Below, in pieces: positions 1 to 7,733 of a DNA stretch of 14,841 bases. The position numbers and the translations under genes are program-made. The notes below the pieces were generated by a model that saw nothing but the letters and a program-made list of their open reading frames with translations, did no database searches and was not told the DNA's origin. The first letter of the stretch is position 1; every line of letters begins with the position of its first letter. The stretch is from the NCBI GenBank assembly GCA_002317385.1, contig DCJH01000069.1, positions 13,174 through 28,014 of the forward strand, in the 5' to 3' direction. Origin of the DNA: Prevotella sp. UBA1705. GTDB lineage: Bacteria; Bacteroidota; Bacteroidia; Bacteroidales; Bacteroidaceae.

Positions 1-1
1 G

Positions 2-568
2 CTGGGCGACAACATCTTCTACGGCGCCGGATTCACCAAGCTGCTGGCCGAGAGCGTGCGCGCGGCTGAGGCCGACGACAACGCCACCGTATTCGGATAC
101 TATGTCACCGACCCGGAGCGCTACGGCGTGGCCGAGTTCGACGCGCAGGGCAACTGCCTGAGCATCGAGGAGAAACCCGAGAAGCCCAAGAGCAACTATG
201 CCGTGGTGGGGCTCTACTTCTATCCCAACAGCGTGGTGGGTGTGGCCAAGAACATCAAGCCCAGCGCCCGAGGCGAGCTCGAAATCACTACCGTGAACCA
301 GGAATACCTCGCCCAGCAGAAACTCAAAGTGCAGACCCTGCCACGAGGATTTGCCTGGCTCGACACCGGAACGCACGACAGCCTCTCCGAAGCCAGCACA
401 TTTATAGAGGTGATCGAGAAGCGTCAGGGCCTCAAGATTGCCTGTCTCGAGGAAATAGCCTACAAGAAAGGTTGGATTACGCGTGAGCAGCTCATCGAAG
501 ATGCCACCCCAATGAAAAAGAATGAATATGGCAAGTACCTTCTTCAACTTGCCCAAGAGAGTTTATAA
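2..568 (+). CDS. rfbA: Glucose-1-phosphate thymidylyltransferase, C-terminal part (5' end outside the window)
   Basis: The enzyme joins glucose-1-phosphate and dTTP to give dTDP-glucose and pyrophosphate, the first step of the dTDP-L-rhamnose route, in the cytoplasm. The frame is open from position 2, and 188 codons are visible. It begins with LGDNIFYGAGF, the conserved sugar-nucleotide loop of RmlA enzymes, which lies about 100 residues into the family, so roughly the first third is missing. Further family signatures are YGVAEFD, SIEEKPEKPKSNYAVVGLYFY, ARGELEITTVN and GFAWLDTGTHDSL. The GTG at 56 is inside the conserved core and is not the start. The C-terminus looks complete. A Wzc-like gene starts 29 nt downstream with no terminator between, so the two are probably cotranscribed in a surface-polysaccharide locus. 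Identification is very secure; the rhamnose link is family knowledge, since rmlB, C and D are not in view. Confidence 0.96.
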   Translation: MGDNIFYGAGFTKLLAESVRAAEADDNATVFGYYVTDPERYGVAEFDAQGNCLSIEEKPEKPKSNYAVVGLYFYPNSVVGVAKNIKPSARGELEITTVNQEYLAQQKLKVQTLPRGFAWLDTGTHDSLSEASTFIEVIEKRQGLKIACLEEIAYKKGWITREQLIEDATPMKKNEYGKYLLQLAQESL

Positions 569-597
569 AGAATCAATAACACATTAAAACATACACA

Positions 598-3159
598 ATG
601 GAAGAAACAAAAAAAATGGAAGTAGACGCCATGCCAGTACCACTGGAAGAGGAAAAATCTTCTTTCGACTTCGCTGCCATCTACACCACGCTCATCCTTA
701 ACTGGAAGTGGTTCGTGCTCTCCCTGATTATCTGCCTCGGCGCCGCAGCCATCTATCTGCGCTATAAGACGCCAGTCTATCAGGCTTCAGCCAAATTGCT
801 CATTAAGGATAACGACCAAGGCAGCGGACGTAGCTCTGCCAACCTGATGAACACCGCTACGCTCGGCATGATCTCCAACTCGAATGGTATCGACAACGAG
901 ATGGAGATTCTCACTTCTCATTCACTGGCCGAACAGACCGTTCGCGACCTGAAGCTCTATGTGGACTATTATCACGTGGGCAAAGTAAAGGACCAAATCC
1001 TCTACAAGACACAGCCCGTGAACGTCGATGTAGACCCCGCACACCTTGAAAAACTCAATGCTCCCATCAACCTGCTTATCGCTCGCGAAGGCAACAAGTA
1101 CCACGTGACCGGCACTTACTTCGTTCCCGTGAACGAGAATCAGGCCGACGGCCCATTCAGTATAGACAAGACATTCTCCTCATTCCCGGCTACCATCGGC
1201 ACCCGCGCAGGTATCTTGAGCTTCACTCCCAACACCGTGACCCCCATGGCCGATGGTTCTCAGATGAAGGTCAACGTGCAGTCGCCGAGATATGCCTCAT
1301 ATAAATATGTAGGGGAACTCAACGTTTCTCAGACCAGCAAGACCACAACCATCGCCCAGCTCGTGCTCAACGACGAGGTGCCGCAGCGTGCCGTGGAATA
1401 CTTGCAGCAGCTGGCCATCAGCTACAACCGCCAGGCCAACGAGGATAAGAATGAGATTGCCATGCGTACCGAGGAGTTTATCAACGGTCGTCTGGAGAAG
1501 ATCAACGCCGAGCTTGGCAACACCGAGGGTCAGCTGGAGAGCTACAAGAAGCGCAACAATATGGTTGAGCTCCGACTGAATGCTACTCAGGCCGTGGGCA
1601 ATGCTGACCAATACTCTCAGAAACTCGCCGAGGCCAACACTCAGGTGGCACTGCTCGACGAGATGAGAAGCTACATGGACAACCCCTCCAACAAGAACCA
1701 GCCGTTGCCTTCCAATGTGGGTCTGACCGACCAGTCGGCCACATCGCTGATCAACGACTACAACACGCTGGTGCAGAAGCGCAACCTCCTGTTGCAGAGC
1801 GCCAGCGAAAGCTCTCCCTCCGTGGTGCCTCTCACCACCCAGATTGAAGGACTGCAGAGTTCCATCCGCCGCGCCTTGAACCAGGCTCGCCGCAGCATGG
1901 ACATCCAGCGCAACTCTGTTGCCTCTCAGTTCAACAAGTATCAGGGTCAGGTGGGCGAGTCTCCCGAGCAGGAACGCATGCTTACCCAGATTGGCCGTCA
2001 GCAGGAAGTGAAGTCGGGTCTCTACCTGATGCTCTTGCAGAAGCGTGAGGAAAACTCCATCTCTCTGGCCGCCACCGCCGACAAGGGCAAACTCATCGAC
2101 AGCCCCGCCATGGGAGGAATGATCAGCCCCAAGAAGCCGATGATCATGCTCGTGGCCCTGATTCTCGGCCTGGCACTCCCCGCACTCATCCTGTTCCTCA
2201 TCCAGTTCTTCCACTATAAGATCGAAGGTCACAACGATGTGGCCCGACTCACCACCCTGCCAATCCTTGCCGACGTGGCCATCGCGTCCGACCAGGCAAA
2301 GACCAAGGCCGACATTGTGGTGCATGAGAACAAGAACAACATGATGGAGGAGATTTTCCGCTCCATGCGTACCAACCTCCAGTTCATGATGAAGGAGCAC
2401 GAGAAGGTGGTGATGTTCACCTCTACCAACTCCGGCGAGGGTAAGACCTTCATCGCCTCCAACCTTTCCGTATCGTTCGCGCTGCTGGGCAAGAAGGTGT
2501 TGCTGGTAGGTCTCGATATCCGTAAACCGCGTCTGGCCGAGCTGTTTGAACTCACCGACAAGAACCACGGCATCACCAACCTGCTCGTGAAGGACAATCT
2601 CGACTGGGCAACTATCCAGTCGCAGATCATCCCCTCGGGCGTAAACAACAATCTGGAGCTCCTCATGGCCGGACCTATTCCTCCCAACCCTGCCGAGCTC
2701 GTGGCTCGCAAGAGTCTGGATGAAATCTTCGTTCACCTCCGTGAGCACTACGACTATATCATCGTCGATACCGCTCCTGTGGGCCTTGTGACCGATACCT
2801 TGGCCATTGGCCGCGTAAGCGATGCCACAGTATATATGTGTCGTGCTGACTATACGCCGAAGGAGAGCTTCGAACTCATCAACGGACTCTCGGCTTCAAA
2901 GAAACTTCCCAACATGAGCGTGGTCATCAACGGCATCGATATGTCGAAGAAGAAGTATGGATACTACTATGGCTATGGCAAGTATGGCAAGTATGGCAAG
3001 TACGCCCGCTACAGCATGTATGGACGTAACAGAAGCTATGGCTCCTACGGCAAGTACGGCAACTATGGCAATTACGGCACATACGGCAACTATGGCTCAT
3101 ATGGAAACTATAGCAGCAGCCACTATGGCGATGCCAACGACAACTCCATCAAGAAGTAA
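598..3159 (+). CDS. wzc: Wzc-type polysaccharide co-polymerase / bacterial tyrosine kinase
   Basis: Inner-membrane protein of 853 aa expected to control chain length and export of capsule or exopolysaccharide. A cytoplasmic N-terminus leads to membrane helix 1 (about residues 36-56), a long periplasmic Wzz-like part with coiled-coil stretches (about 290-490), and helix 2 (about 515-538). The cytoplasmic BY-kinase domain follows. It has an ExxRxxR oligomerisation motif (E585, R588, R591), Walker A SGEGKT (612-617), Walker A' VLLVGLDIRKP (634-644) and Walker B YIIVDTAP (720-727). In Walker A' the usual first Asp is Gly638, while D640 is kept; I recall this form from other Bacteroidota proteins. 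Residues 787-843 are a Gly-Tyr tail with 20 tyrosines, the expected autophosphorylation cluster. The start at 598 has an A-rich leader. The gene lies 29 nt after rfbA and 2 nt before a HAD gene. No wza-like export gene is in view. Family is certain; the polymer made is unknown. Confidence 0.95.
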   Translation: MEETKKMEVDAMPVPLEEEKSSFDFAAIYTTLILNWKWFVLSLIICLGAAAIYLRYKTPVYQASAKLLIKDNDQGSGRSSANLMNTATLGMISNSNGIDNEMEILTSHSLAEQTVRDLKLYVDYYHVGKVKDQILYKTQPVNVDVDPAHLEKLNAPINLLIAREGNKYHVTGTYFVPVNENQADGPFSIDKTFSSFPATIGTRAGILSFTPNTVTPMADGSQMKVNVQSPRYASYKYVGELNVSQTSKTTTIAQLVLNDEVPQRAVEYLQQLAISYNRQANEDKNEIAMRTEEFINGRLEKINAELGNTEGQLESYKKRNNMVELRLNATQAVGNADQYSQKLAEANTQVALLDEMRSYMDNPSNKNQPLPSNVGLTDQSATSLINDYNTLVQKRNLLLQSASESSPSVVPLTTQIEGLQSSIRRALNQARRSMDIQRNSVASQFNKYQGQVGESPEQERMLTQIGRQQEVKSGLYLMLLQKREENSISLAATADKGKLIDSPAMGGMISPKKPMIMLVALILGLALPALILFLIQFFHYKIEGHNDVARLTTLPILADVAIASDQAKTKADIVVHENKNNMMEEIFRSMRTNLQFMMKEHEKVVMFTSTNSGEGKTFIASNLSVSFALLGKKVLLVGLDIRKPRLAELFELTDKNHGITNLLVKDNLDWATIQSQIIPSGVNNNLELLMAGPIPPNPAELVARKSLDEIFVHLREHYDYIIVDTAPVGLVTDTLAIGRVSDATVYMCRADYTPKESFELINGLSASKKLPNMSVVINGIDMSKKKYGYYYGYGKYGKYGKYARYSMYGRNRSYGSYGKYGNYGNYGTYGNYGSYGNYSSSHYGDANDNSIKK
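2956..3125 (+). repeat. Degenerate 9-nt coding repeat encoding the Tyr-Gly-x tail of the kinase
   Basis: The 3' end of the kinase gene is built from degenerate copies of a 9-nt unit, tatggcaag or tatggcaac, with tac/tat and third-base changes. The first three copies after 2971 are nearly identical in tandem. Each unit encodes Tyr-Gly-Lys or Tyr-Gly-Asn. Because the unit is a multiple of three, gain or loss of copies keeps the reading frame and changes only the number of tyrosines. Several units have drifted, which suggests an old expansion. Confidence 0.8.
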
Positions 3160-3161
3160 GT

Positions 3162-3593
3162 ATGGCAACAATCGCAGTAGACTTTGACGGAACCGTCGTA
3201 GAACACCGCTATCCCGAGATAGGCGAAGAGCTTCCGTTTGCCACGGAAACTCTCCGCATGCTCATCAAAGACCACCATCGCCTCATCCTCTGGACAGTGC
3301 GCGAGGGACAGCTCCTGCAGGACGCCATCGACTGGTGTCATGAGCGGGGCGTGGACTTCTGGGCCATCAACCGAGACTATCCCGAGGAGGAAGAAGAGAA
3401 AAACAATCATTTCAGCCGTAAGCTGAAGGCCGATTACTTCATCGACGACCGCGGAATTGGCGGACTGCCCCACTGGGGAGAGATCTATCGCATTATCCAC
3501 GAGCACAAGACTTACGCCGAGGTGCTTCGCGAGAGCATGGGTCAATCCTACGAAGAGGATATCCCGAAGAAAAAACATTGGTGGCAATTCTAA
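3162..3593 (+). CDS. Small HAD-superfamily hydrolase
   Basis: Predicted cytoplasmic phosphohydrolase of 143 aa with the minimal HAD fold and little or no cap. Motif I is VDFDGT (nucleophile D7, acid/base D9). Motif II is probably T45 in LILWTVREG. The motif III lysine is K87 or K89, and motif IV is D95-D96 in YFIDDRGIGG. An acidic run (residues 75-79) precedes motif III. The substrate cannot be told from the sequence; sugar phosphates, nucleotides or small phosphoesters are all possible. It starts 2 nt after the kinase stop codon, so translation is probably coupled and it belongs to the rfbA-wzc transcript. That placement hints at a role in the polysaccharide pathway, but this is inference. 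There is no signal peptide or membrane segment. The C-terminus ends KKKHWWQF. Confidence 0.85.
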   Translation: MATIAVDFDGTVVEHRYPEIGEELPFATETLRMLIKDHHRLILWTVREGQLLQDAIDWCHERGVDFWAINRDYPEEEEEKNNHFSRKLKADYFIDDRGIGGLPHWGEIYRIIHEHKTYAEVLRESMGQSYEEDIPKKKHWWQF

Positions 3594-3613
3594 TCCTTTG
3601 AGGGGATAAGAAG

Positions 3614-3709
3614 TTAAGGAGATGTGGAGTTAAGACATGACGCCGATGGCTGCAACAACATCATGCAAAGAGCTATCAGCAATAAGTCTTAGCCCCACAT
3701 CTCCTTCAA
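3614..3709. repeat. Long imperfect inverted repeat between the HAD gene and fmt
   Basis: Arms at 3614-3636 and 3686-3709 are complementary over about 23 nt with two differences, one of which would be a G-U pair in RNA. The cores are aaggagatgtgg and ccacatctcctt. A second, inner 7-nt complementarity is gatggct (3645-3651) with agctatc (3671-3677). The RNA could fold into a hairpin of about 96 nt. No clear T-run follows, so it is not a classical terminator, though it could end or protect the upstream mRNA. A small mobile repeat remnant is the alternative. Confidence 0.6.
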
Positions 3710-3771
3710 TCTATTATTAAAGATTTGTCTTTACTACCCCAATCCTTAATGCCCCACCTACCTATATCATC

Positions 3772-4749
3772 ATGGAAAAGAAAGATTTAAGAATCATCTT
3801 CATGGGAACGCCCGAGTTTGCAGTGGGCACTCTCAGTCGTCTCATCACCGAAGGCTATCAGGTGGTGGCCGTCGTGACACAACCCGACAAGCCTGTTGGC
3901 CGACACCAGAACGTGCTTCAACCCAGCGCAGTCAAGACTTTCGCCCTCCAGCACGGCCTTCCCGTGCTGCAGCCCGTGAAGATGAAAGAACCCACCTTCG
4001 TGGAGGAGCTGTCCCATTACCGGGCCGACATCCAGGTGGTGGTGGCCTTCCGCATGCTGCCCGAGGTAGTATGGGCCATGCCTCGCTTTGGCACTTTCAA
4101 TGTCCATGCAGCCTTGCTGCCGCAGTATCGCGGCGCGGCTCCTATCAACTGGGCTATCATCAACGGCGAGACTGAGACCGGCGTCACCACGTTCTTCCTC
4201 GACCACGACATTGATACTGGACGGATTATCCTGCAAAAGCGATTCCCCATTCCCGACGATGCCGACGTGGAATATGTCTATGACGGACTGATGAACCTTG
4301 GCGCCGACATCGCCACAGAGACGCTCCAGCAGGTGCTTGCTCACGACGGACAGGTGGAAGCCACGGCCCAGAGCGAGCTCTACACTACCGACGGAGACCT
4401 CCGACCAGCGCCAAAAATATTCAAGGAGACCTGTCAGATATGCTGGAGCCAGAACGCCAAGCAGGTCTACGACTTCATCCGAGGCCTATCGCCCTACCCC
4501 GCCGCATGGACTGAGATAGAGCACAGCGGGCAAACCCTCACTGTCAAGGTATTCAAGGCTCAGAAAACAGGCCTATCTGTGGACGGATCCGCACCCGGCG
4601 CCATCCGCACCGAGAAGTCGCGCCTCTATGTGGCCTGCCAAGACGAATGGCTCGAGATACTCGACCTCCAGCTCTCCGGCAAGAAGCGCATGGGCGCCCG
4701 CGACTTCCTCAATGGCAACAAGCATCTCGATGAGGGAGTGATGAGGTAG
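3772..4749 (+). CDS. fmt: Methionyl-tRNA formyltransferase
   Basis: Transfers a formyl group from 10-formyl-tetrahydrofolate to the methionine on initiator tRNA, in the cytoplasm, before translation begins. Length is 325 aa, normal for the family. The N-terminal Rossmann-like catalytic domain opens with RIIFMGTPEFAVGTL. The catalytic site is seen as FNVHAALLPQYRGAAPINW (N110, H112) and DHDIDTGRIIL (D148). These match N108, H110 and D146 of the E. coli enzyme with a constant offset of two. The C-terminal tRNA-binding beta-barrel runs from about residue 210, with FIRGLSPYPAAWT as its marker. The start at 3772 places the first strand at the usual position; the later Met in IFMGTPEF would cut into it. 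The usual partner def is not adjacent. I see no clear TAnnTTTG promoter in the 178-nt upstream gap, so expression from the upstream operon or a weak promoter is possible. Confidence 0.97.
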   Translation: MEKKDLRIIFMGTPEFAVGTLSRLITEGYQVVAVVTQPDKPVGRHQNVLQPSAVKTFALQHGLPVLQPVKMKEPTFVEELSHYRADIQVVVAFRMLPEVVWAMPRFGTFNVHAALLPQYRGAAPINWAIINGETETGVTTFFLDHDIDTGRIILQKRFPIPDDADVEYVYDGLMNLGADIATETLQQVLAHDGQVEATAQSELYTTDGDLRPAPKIFKETCQICWSQNAKQVYDFIRGLSPYPAAWTEIEHSGQTLTVKVFKAQKTGLSVDGSAPGAIRTEKSRLYVACQDEWLEILDLQLSGKKRMGARDFLNGNKHLDEGVMR

Positions 4750-4790
4750 GATTCGGGGACAAAATAAGGTGACTTAGCCTCAACATCAAA

Positions 4791-4848
4791 AGCCTCTCCC
4801 CCTGCCCCCTCCCCCGAAGGGAGGGGAAAAATGACCGAATCACCCATG
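4791..4848. repeat. C-rich dispersed repeat, copy 1
   Basis: A block of C and T runs with an 8-bp inverted repeat, cccctccc (4806-4813) and gggagggg (4819-4826), around a 5-nt loop. It is followed by atgaccgaatcaccc. Nearly the same order, flanks included, recurs at 9267-9322, and the inverted repeat alone recurs at 9822-9851. It lies 42 nt after the fmt stop, so as a hairpin it might act on the fmt transcript, but no T-run follows. Confidence 0.8.
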
Positions 4849-4934
4849 GGGTTCCGATAGGATGGCGAGCTCAGGGTAAGGATATGCACAGGGCGTGTCC
4901 CAGCAGAGCGACAGGCTAACCATAGGATGAGCAG
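4849..4934. other. Intergenic stretch without recognised content
   Basis: Between the C-rich repeat and the 22-bp duplication I see no promoter box, hairpin with T-run, or reading frame that resembles a protein. An antisense frame can be read through it into the 3' end of fmt, but it has no start context and its residues mirror the repeats. Confidence 0.5.
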
Positions 4935-4978
4935 TCTGTTTTGCTTTGAATGAACATCTGTTTTGCTTTGAATGAACA
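4935..4978. repeat. Perfect tandem duplication of a 22-bp unit
   Basis: Units 4935-4956 and 4957-4978 are identical over 22 bp; each contains ttttgctttgaatgaaca. The array starts 86 nt after the C-rich repeat and ends 28 nt before the terminator hairpin. Exact identity suggests a recent duplication. It resembles the array at 9318-9382 in period and weakly in sequence. Confidence 0.9.
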
Positions 4979-5000
4979 GTAGGCAGATATCTATTACAAA

Positions 5001-5036
5001 ATACAAAGCCCCAGTTCCGACATGGAACTGGGGCTT
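5001..5036 (-). terminator. Rho-independent terminator of the M6 protease gene
   Basis: A perfect 13-bp stem, aagccccagttcc (5006-5018) and ggaactggggctt (5024-5036), with a 5-nt loop. Read on the minus strand it is followed by tttgtattttgt, a good U-tract. It lies 76 nt past the protease stop codon. On the plus strand the hairpin is followed by atggttttct, so it may also stop transcription coming from fmt. Confidence 0.88.
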
Positions 5037-5112
5037 ATGGTTTTCTGATAAAGCCGGTCACCAAGAATACAACTGTCTTCGATAAACAATGATGACCAGC
5101 AGCAAGCGTGGC

Positions 5113-7620
5113 TTATTTCACCACCAGCTTGCGCGAAGAGGTCTTACCCTGAGCATCAACAGCCTTGACAATGTAGATGCCCTTGGGCAGAGCATTGAGC
5201 GACTGGGCCACCTTCACGCCGTTGAGCGTATAGACTGCCACCACACGCAGGCTCTGAGCGGCCATCGTGGAGATACCATCGGTGATAGCAACTGTTACCG
5301 GCGCTGAATGCGAAGACTCGCCAAGCGTGGTCACGGCAGTAACGGTATAGACATCGTCGCCCACCACAGGGGTCTTGTCTACAAACGTTGTGGTGGTCGA
5401 GTTACCTATCAGTTCGCCATTGCGATAGATGTTATAGCCGGTCAGCTGCTGCCCTGGGTCAGAGGCATAGAGTTCAATATTGTCCACGCCCCAGTTGTAA
5501 GAAAGTCCAATAGGCTTAGCAGGGTCGAGCGGTTTATCAAACGCATGGAAGCGAATCTTCATCTGGTCGGAAACGTATTGGCTCAGGTCGAGCGACACTT
5601 CCATATACTTATTGCGTACCTCCTTGCCCCCGAGGTCGCGCACATCCACCAAAACAGTCCAGGTGGCACCATTGTCTTTGCTCACCTCGATGTTATATTC
5701 CTGCGGATTCTTCGTGGGATAGAGACCCATGCCATTGGTACACGACTGGAACACCAGCGTCTTGGCGTTGCTGAATGTGGGCGAAGTGAGTGTCTCATCC
5801 TGATGTACATAGTCGAAGGCCGACCACATGGAGCCGCTGTAATTGCCTGCATAGGCCTTGTAGGTGGTCGTTGCCTGCTGCCAGTGCCAGCCGCGGTCGC
5901 CCAGGTTCTTGAGCTCCCAACCATTGGGGTTGGCTGTATTTTCAAAGTCCTCGGAGAGGATTTTCTTGCCCACGGGCACCGCATTCCAACTGAGCTGAAC
6001 GCCCTCGATCACGTTGGTGGCCTTGAGTCCGTGAGGCTCTGAGAGCACATTCGACTTCTGAACAATGGTAAACTGCTTCGACAGTCCGCTGCCATTCTTG
6101 TCGCTGATGGTAATCACGGCACTGCGATCCTGCGTCGAAGTATTCTCCGAATTGGCCGTCAGCGACAGCGTGGTAGCCCCAACGCCGCCCTCAGTCACCG
6201 ATGCCGTGAGCCACTCGGGCACTCCGCTGAGGGTCCAAGCCACGTCAGACGAAATGTTGAGATTGGCTGCACTGTTCATAGCACCATTGAGTGTGAACAC
6301 CGAGTCTGACAGGATGATGCGCTTCTCACTCTTTTCAAGCGTGAACGAGATGGTCTCGCCGCAGCTTGTCACATTGCTGATGGCGAAGTTAGCTTCCGTT
6401 CCATCCGAGTAGAAAGGCTTCTGGTCGGCCGAGCCTCCCAGTGCGGTGCGCCCGCTCTCGGCACTGAACGCCGCCTTGTCCACATTGCCGTCGGCTGTAA
6501 GCGAGCCGCCGGGGCGCAGCACATAAGTCTCGTCAAACACCGTCTTGCCGTTGTAGTTCACGTTGCCGCCGGTAGCCTTCGGGTTGATGCGATATACTAT
6601 CAGTCCGCTCTCGGGTATCGAAGCGTCGAAGAGCCCCTGCTTGCGATACTCCACCACAAAGTACTCATCGCTGCCCAGTGGCTGTATCTTATAGGCAATC
6701 CTCTCCTTGGTGGCACCATTCACAGGATTCAGCGTGTAGACGCCGGGCTCCGAAATGGCAGGGATTTCGTCCACCCACTTGCAGTATTTCATCTTTGTAA
6801 ACACCGTCATCTGCTGCGGAGTGACACCCTGGTCGGACATCAAGTCCCAATAACGCACGGGATTCAGGTTGTCGTTCACGTGATAGAGGTCGTAGGTTCC
6901 CAGCGAGTGGGAGCTCTCGTGACAGATGAGTCCGAGGTTGAGCGCCATCGGAACCAAGCCCTCTGTGAAGCTGAACCTATAGCCGTTGGCCTCGTCGAAC
7001 ACCATGAGGTAGCCCACGAAGCGCTTGCCGTGGACATAGACCTCCTTGCCTGGAGCCGTGAGCACATCCATGCGCTTGGGCCAAAGTACATCCTTGGCCG
7101 AGGCATCGGAGTTGCCGCTGAACACAAACGTCACATTATCTATATATCCATCGCCATCGGTATCTATCACCTGGTCGGCCGGAAGAGTCTTGTCGAGGTA
7201 GTCGGCAATCTCCAGCGACAGTGCCTGCAGGCGGGCCGCGCCGGCAAGATCGTCCTTGTAGCCCGAATCGTTGATGCCAGCCTTATAGGCCTGATAGAAG
7301 CCACGCTCATACTTTGCCTGGTAGGAAACCACCTTCTCTCCCTCTGCGGCGGGGAAAAACTGGGTGCGCCAGAAGAGCTGTCCGTAGGACGAAGCCTTGA
7401 AATAGTTGAACATCGAGCTGGCGCCCACGGTTTCATCGTTGAACATCTGCTCGTAACCTGAAAATGGCTTATTGAATACCGCATCGGGAGTCTCGTCGGC
7501 AAAGCGCACGAAACACACCAGATTGGCAAAGTCGCCCTTGTTGGTCAGGCCTGCCCAAAGCCTCGACGAAGGCAGCAGCGACAGGAGAGCAACAAGTAAA
7601 AGGAAGTAACTTTTTCTCAT
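5113..7620 (-). CDS. Secreted M6-type zinc metalloprotease with BACON, cleaved-adhesin and T9SS sorting domains
   Basis: An 835-aa exported protease related to immune inhibitor A. Residues 1-23 are a signal peptide (basic start, LLLVALLSLLPS, cleavage near LWAG). The M6 domain covers about 25-330 and contains HESSHSLGTYD. H234 and H238 bind zinc, E235 is catalytic, and D244 fits the HExxHxxGxxD third ligand. A DTDGDGYID loop upstream looks calcium-binding. About 435-525 is a BACON domain (DVAWTLSGVPEWL to FTIVQKS). Next comes half of an FN3 domain, then a cleaved-adhesin/choice-of-anchor-J jelly roll (about 550-720, EDFEN...GW to WGVDNIELYAS), then the rest of the FN3 domain (GYNIYRNGELIG to TLGESSHSAPV). 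The last 50 residues (YTLNGVKV, LPKGIYIVKA, SSRKLVVK) are a T9SS type A sorting signal. It is therefore predicted to cross the outer membrane by T9SS and become surface-bound or released. The substrate is unknown; host-protein or nutrient degradation is inference. It is divergent from the LRR gene. Confidence 0.92.
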   Translation of the reverse strand: MRKSYFLLLVALLSLLPSSRLWAGLTNKGDFANLVCFVRFADETPDAVFNKPFSGYEQMFNDETVGASSMFNYFKASSYGQLFWRTQFFPAAEGEKVVSYQAKYERGFYQAYKAGINDSGYKDDLAGAARLQALSLEIADYLDKTLPADQVIDTDGDGYIDNVTFVFSGNSDASAKDVLWPKRMDVLTAPGKEVYVHGKRFVGYLMVFDEANGYRFSFTEGLVPMALNLGLICHESSHSLGTYDLYHVNDNLNPVRYWDLMSDQGVTPQQMTVFTKMKYCKWVDEIPAISEPGVYTLNPVNGATKERIAYKIQPLGSDEYFVVEYRKQGLFDASIPESGLIVYRINPKATGGNVNYNGKTVFDETYVLRPGGSLTADGNVDKAAFSAESGRTALGGSADQKPFYSDGTEANFAISNVTSCGETISFTLEKSEKRIILSDSVFTLNGAMNSAANLNISSDVAWTLSGVPEWLTASVTEGGVGATTLSLTANSENTSTQDRSAVITISDKNGSGLSKQFTIVQKSNVLSEPHGLKATNVIEGVQLSWNAVPVGKKILSEDFENTANPNGWELKNLGDRGWHWQQATTTYKAYAGNYSGSMWSAFDYVHQDETLTSPTFSNAKTLVFQSCTNGMGLYPTKNPQEYNIEVSKDNGATWTVLVDVRDLGGKEVRNKYMEVSLDLSQYVSDQMKIRFHAFDKPLDPAKPIGLSYNWGVDNIELYASDPGQQLTGYNIYRNGELIGNSTTTTFVDKTPVVGDDVYTVTAVTTLGESSHSAPVTVAITDGISTMAAQSLRVVAVYTLNGVKVAQSLNALPKGIYIVKAVDAQGKTSSRKLVVK

Positions 7621-7662
7621 AAATTGTGTTTTTAATTGATAATATGTGGGTTTCTCATTTCA

Positions 7663-7670
7663 CAAAAATA
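7663..7670 (-). promoter_or_regulatory. Promoter -7 box of the M6 protease gene
   Basis: On the minus strand the sequence reads tatttttg, an exact TAnnTTTG match, the -7 consensus of the Bacteroidota primary sigma factor. It lies 42 nt upstream of the protease ATG. The box overlaps a perfect 14-bp AT palindrome (7664-7677, aaaaatatattttt) that could be a regulator site or just AT-rich sequence. No clear -33 TTTG is visible. Confidence 0.65.
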
Positions 7671-7733
7671 TATTTTTCGAAGTAAAATTATAACTTTTTC
7701 AGCGAAAACAGGCTATTTATTCAAATTATTTAA

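Noticed and set aside
1297..2748. A 483-codon open frame antisense to the tyrosine kinase gene
   Set aside because: It lies fully opposite a certain gene whose third-base GC bias opens the antisense frame. The product is rich in His, Val, Gly and Leu with no motif, as expected for a shadow.
4791..4830. G-quadruplex on the minus strand of the C-rich repeat
   Set aside because: Only three G-runs of three or more fall in the compact block; the fourth is GG. The inverted repeat explains the sequence better.
5308..6042. A 244-codon plus-strand frame inside the protease gene
   Set aside because: It is antisense to well-defined adhesin and FN3 domains and has no domain of its own, no promoter box and no leader.
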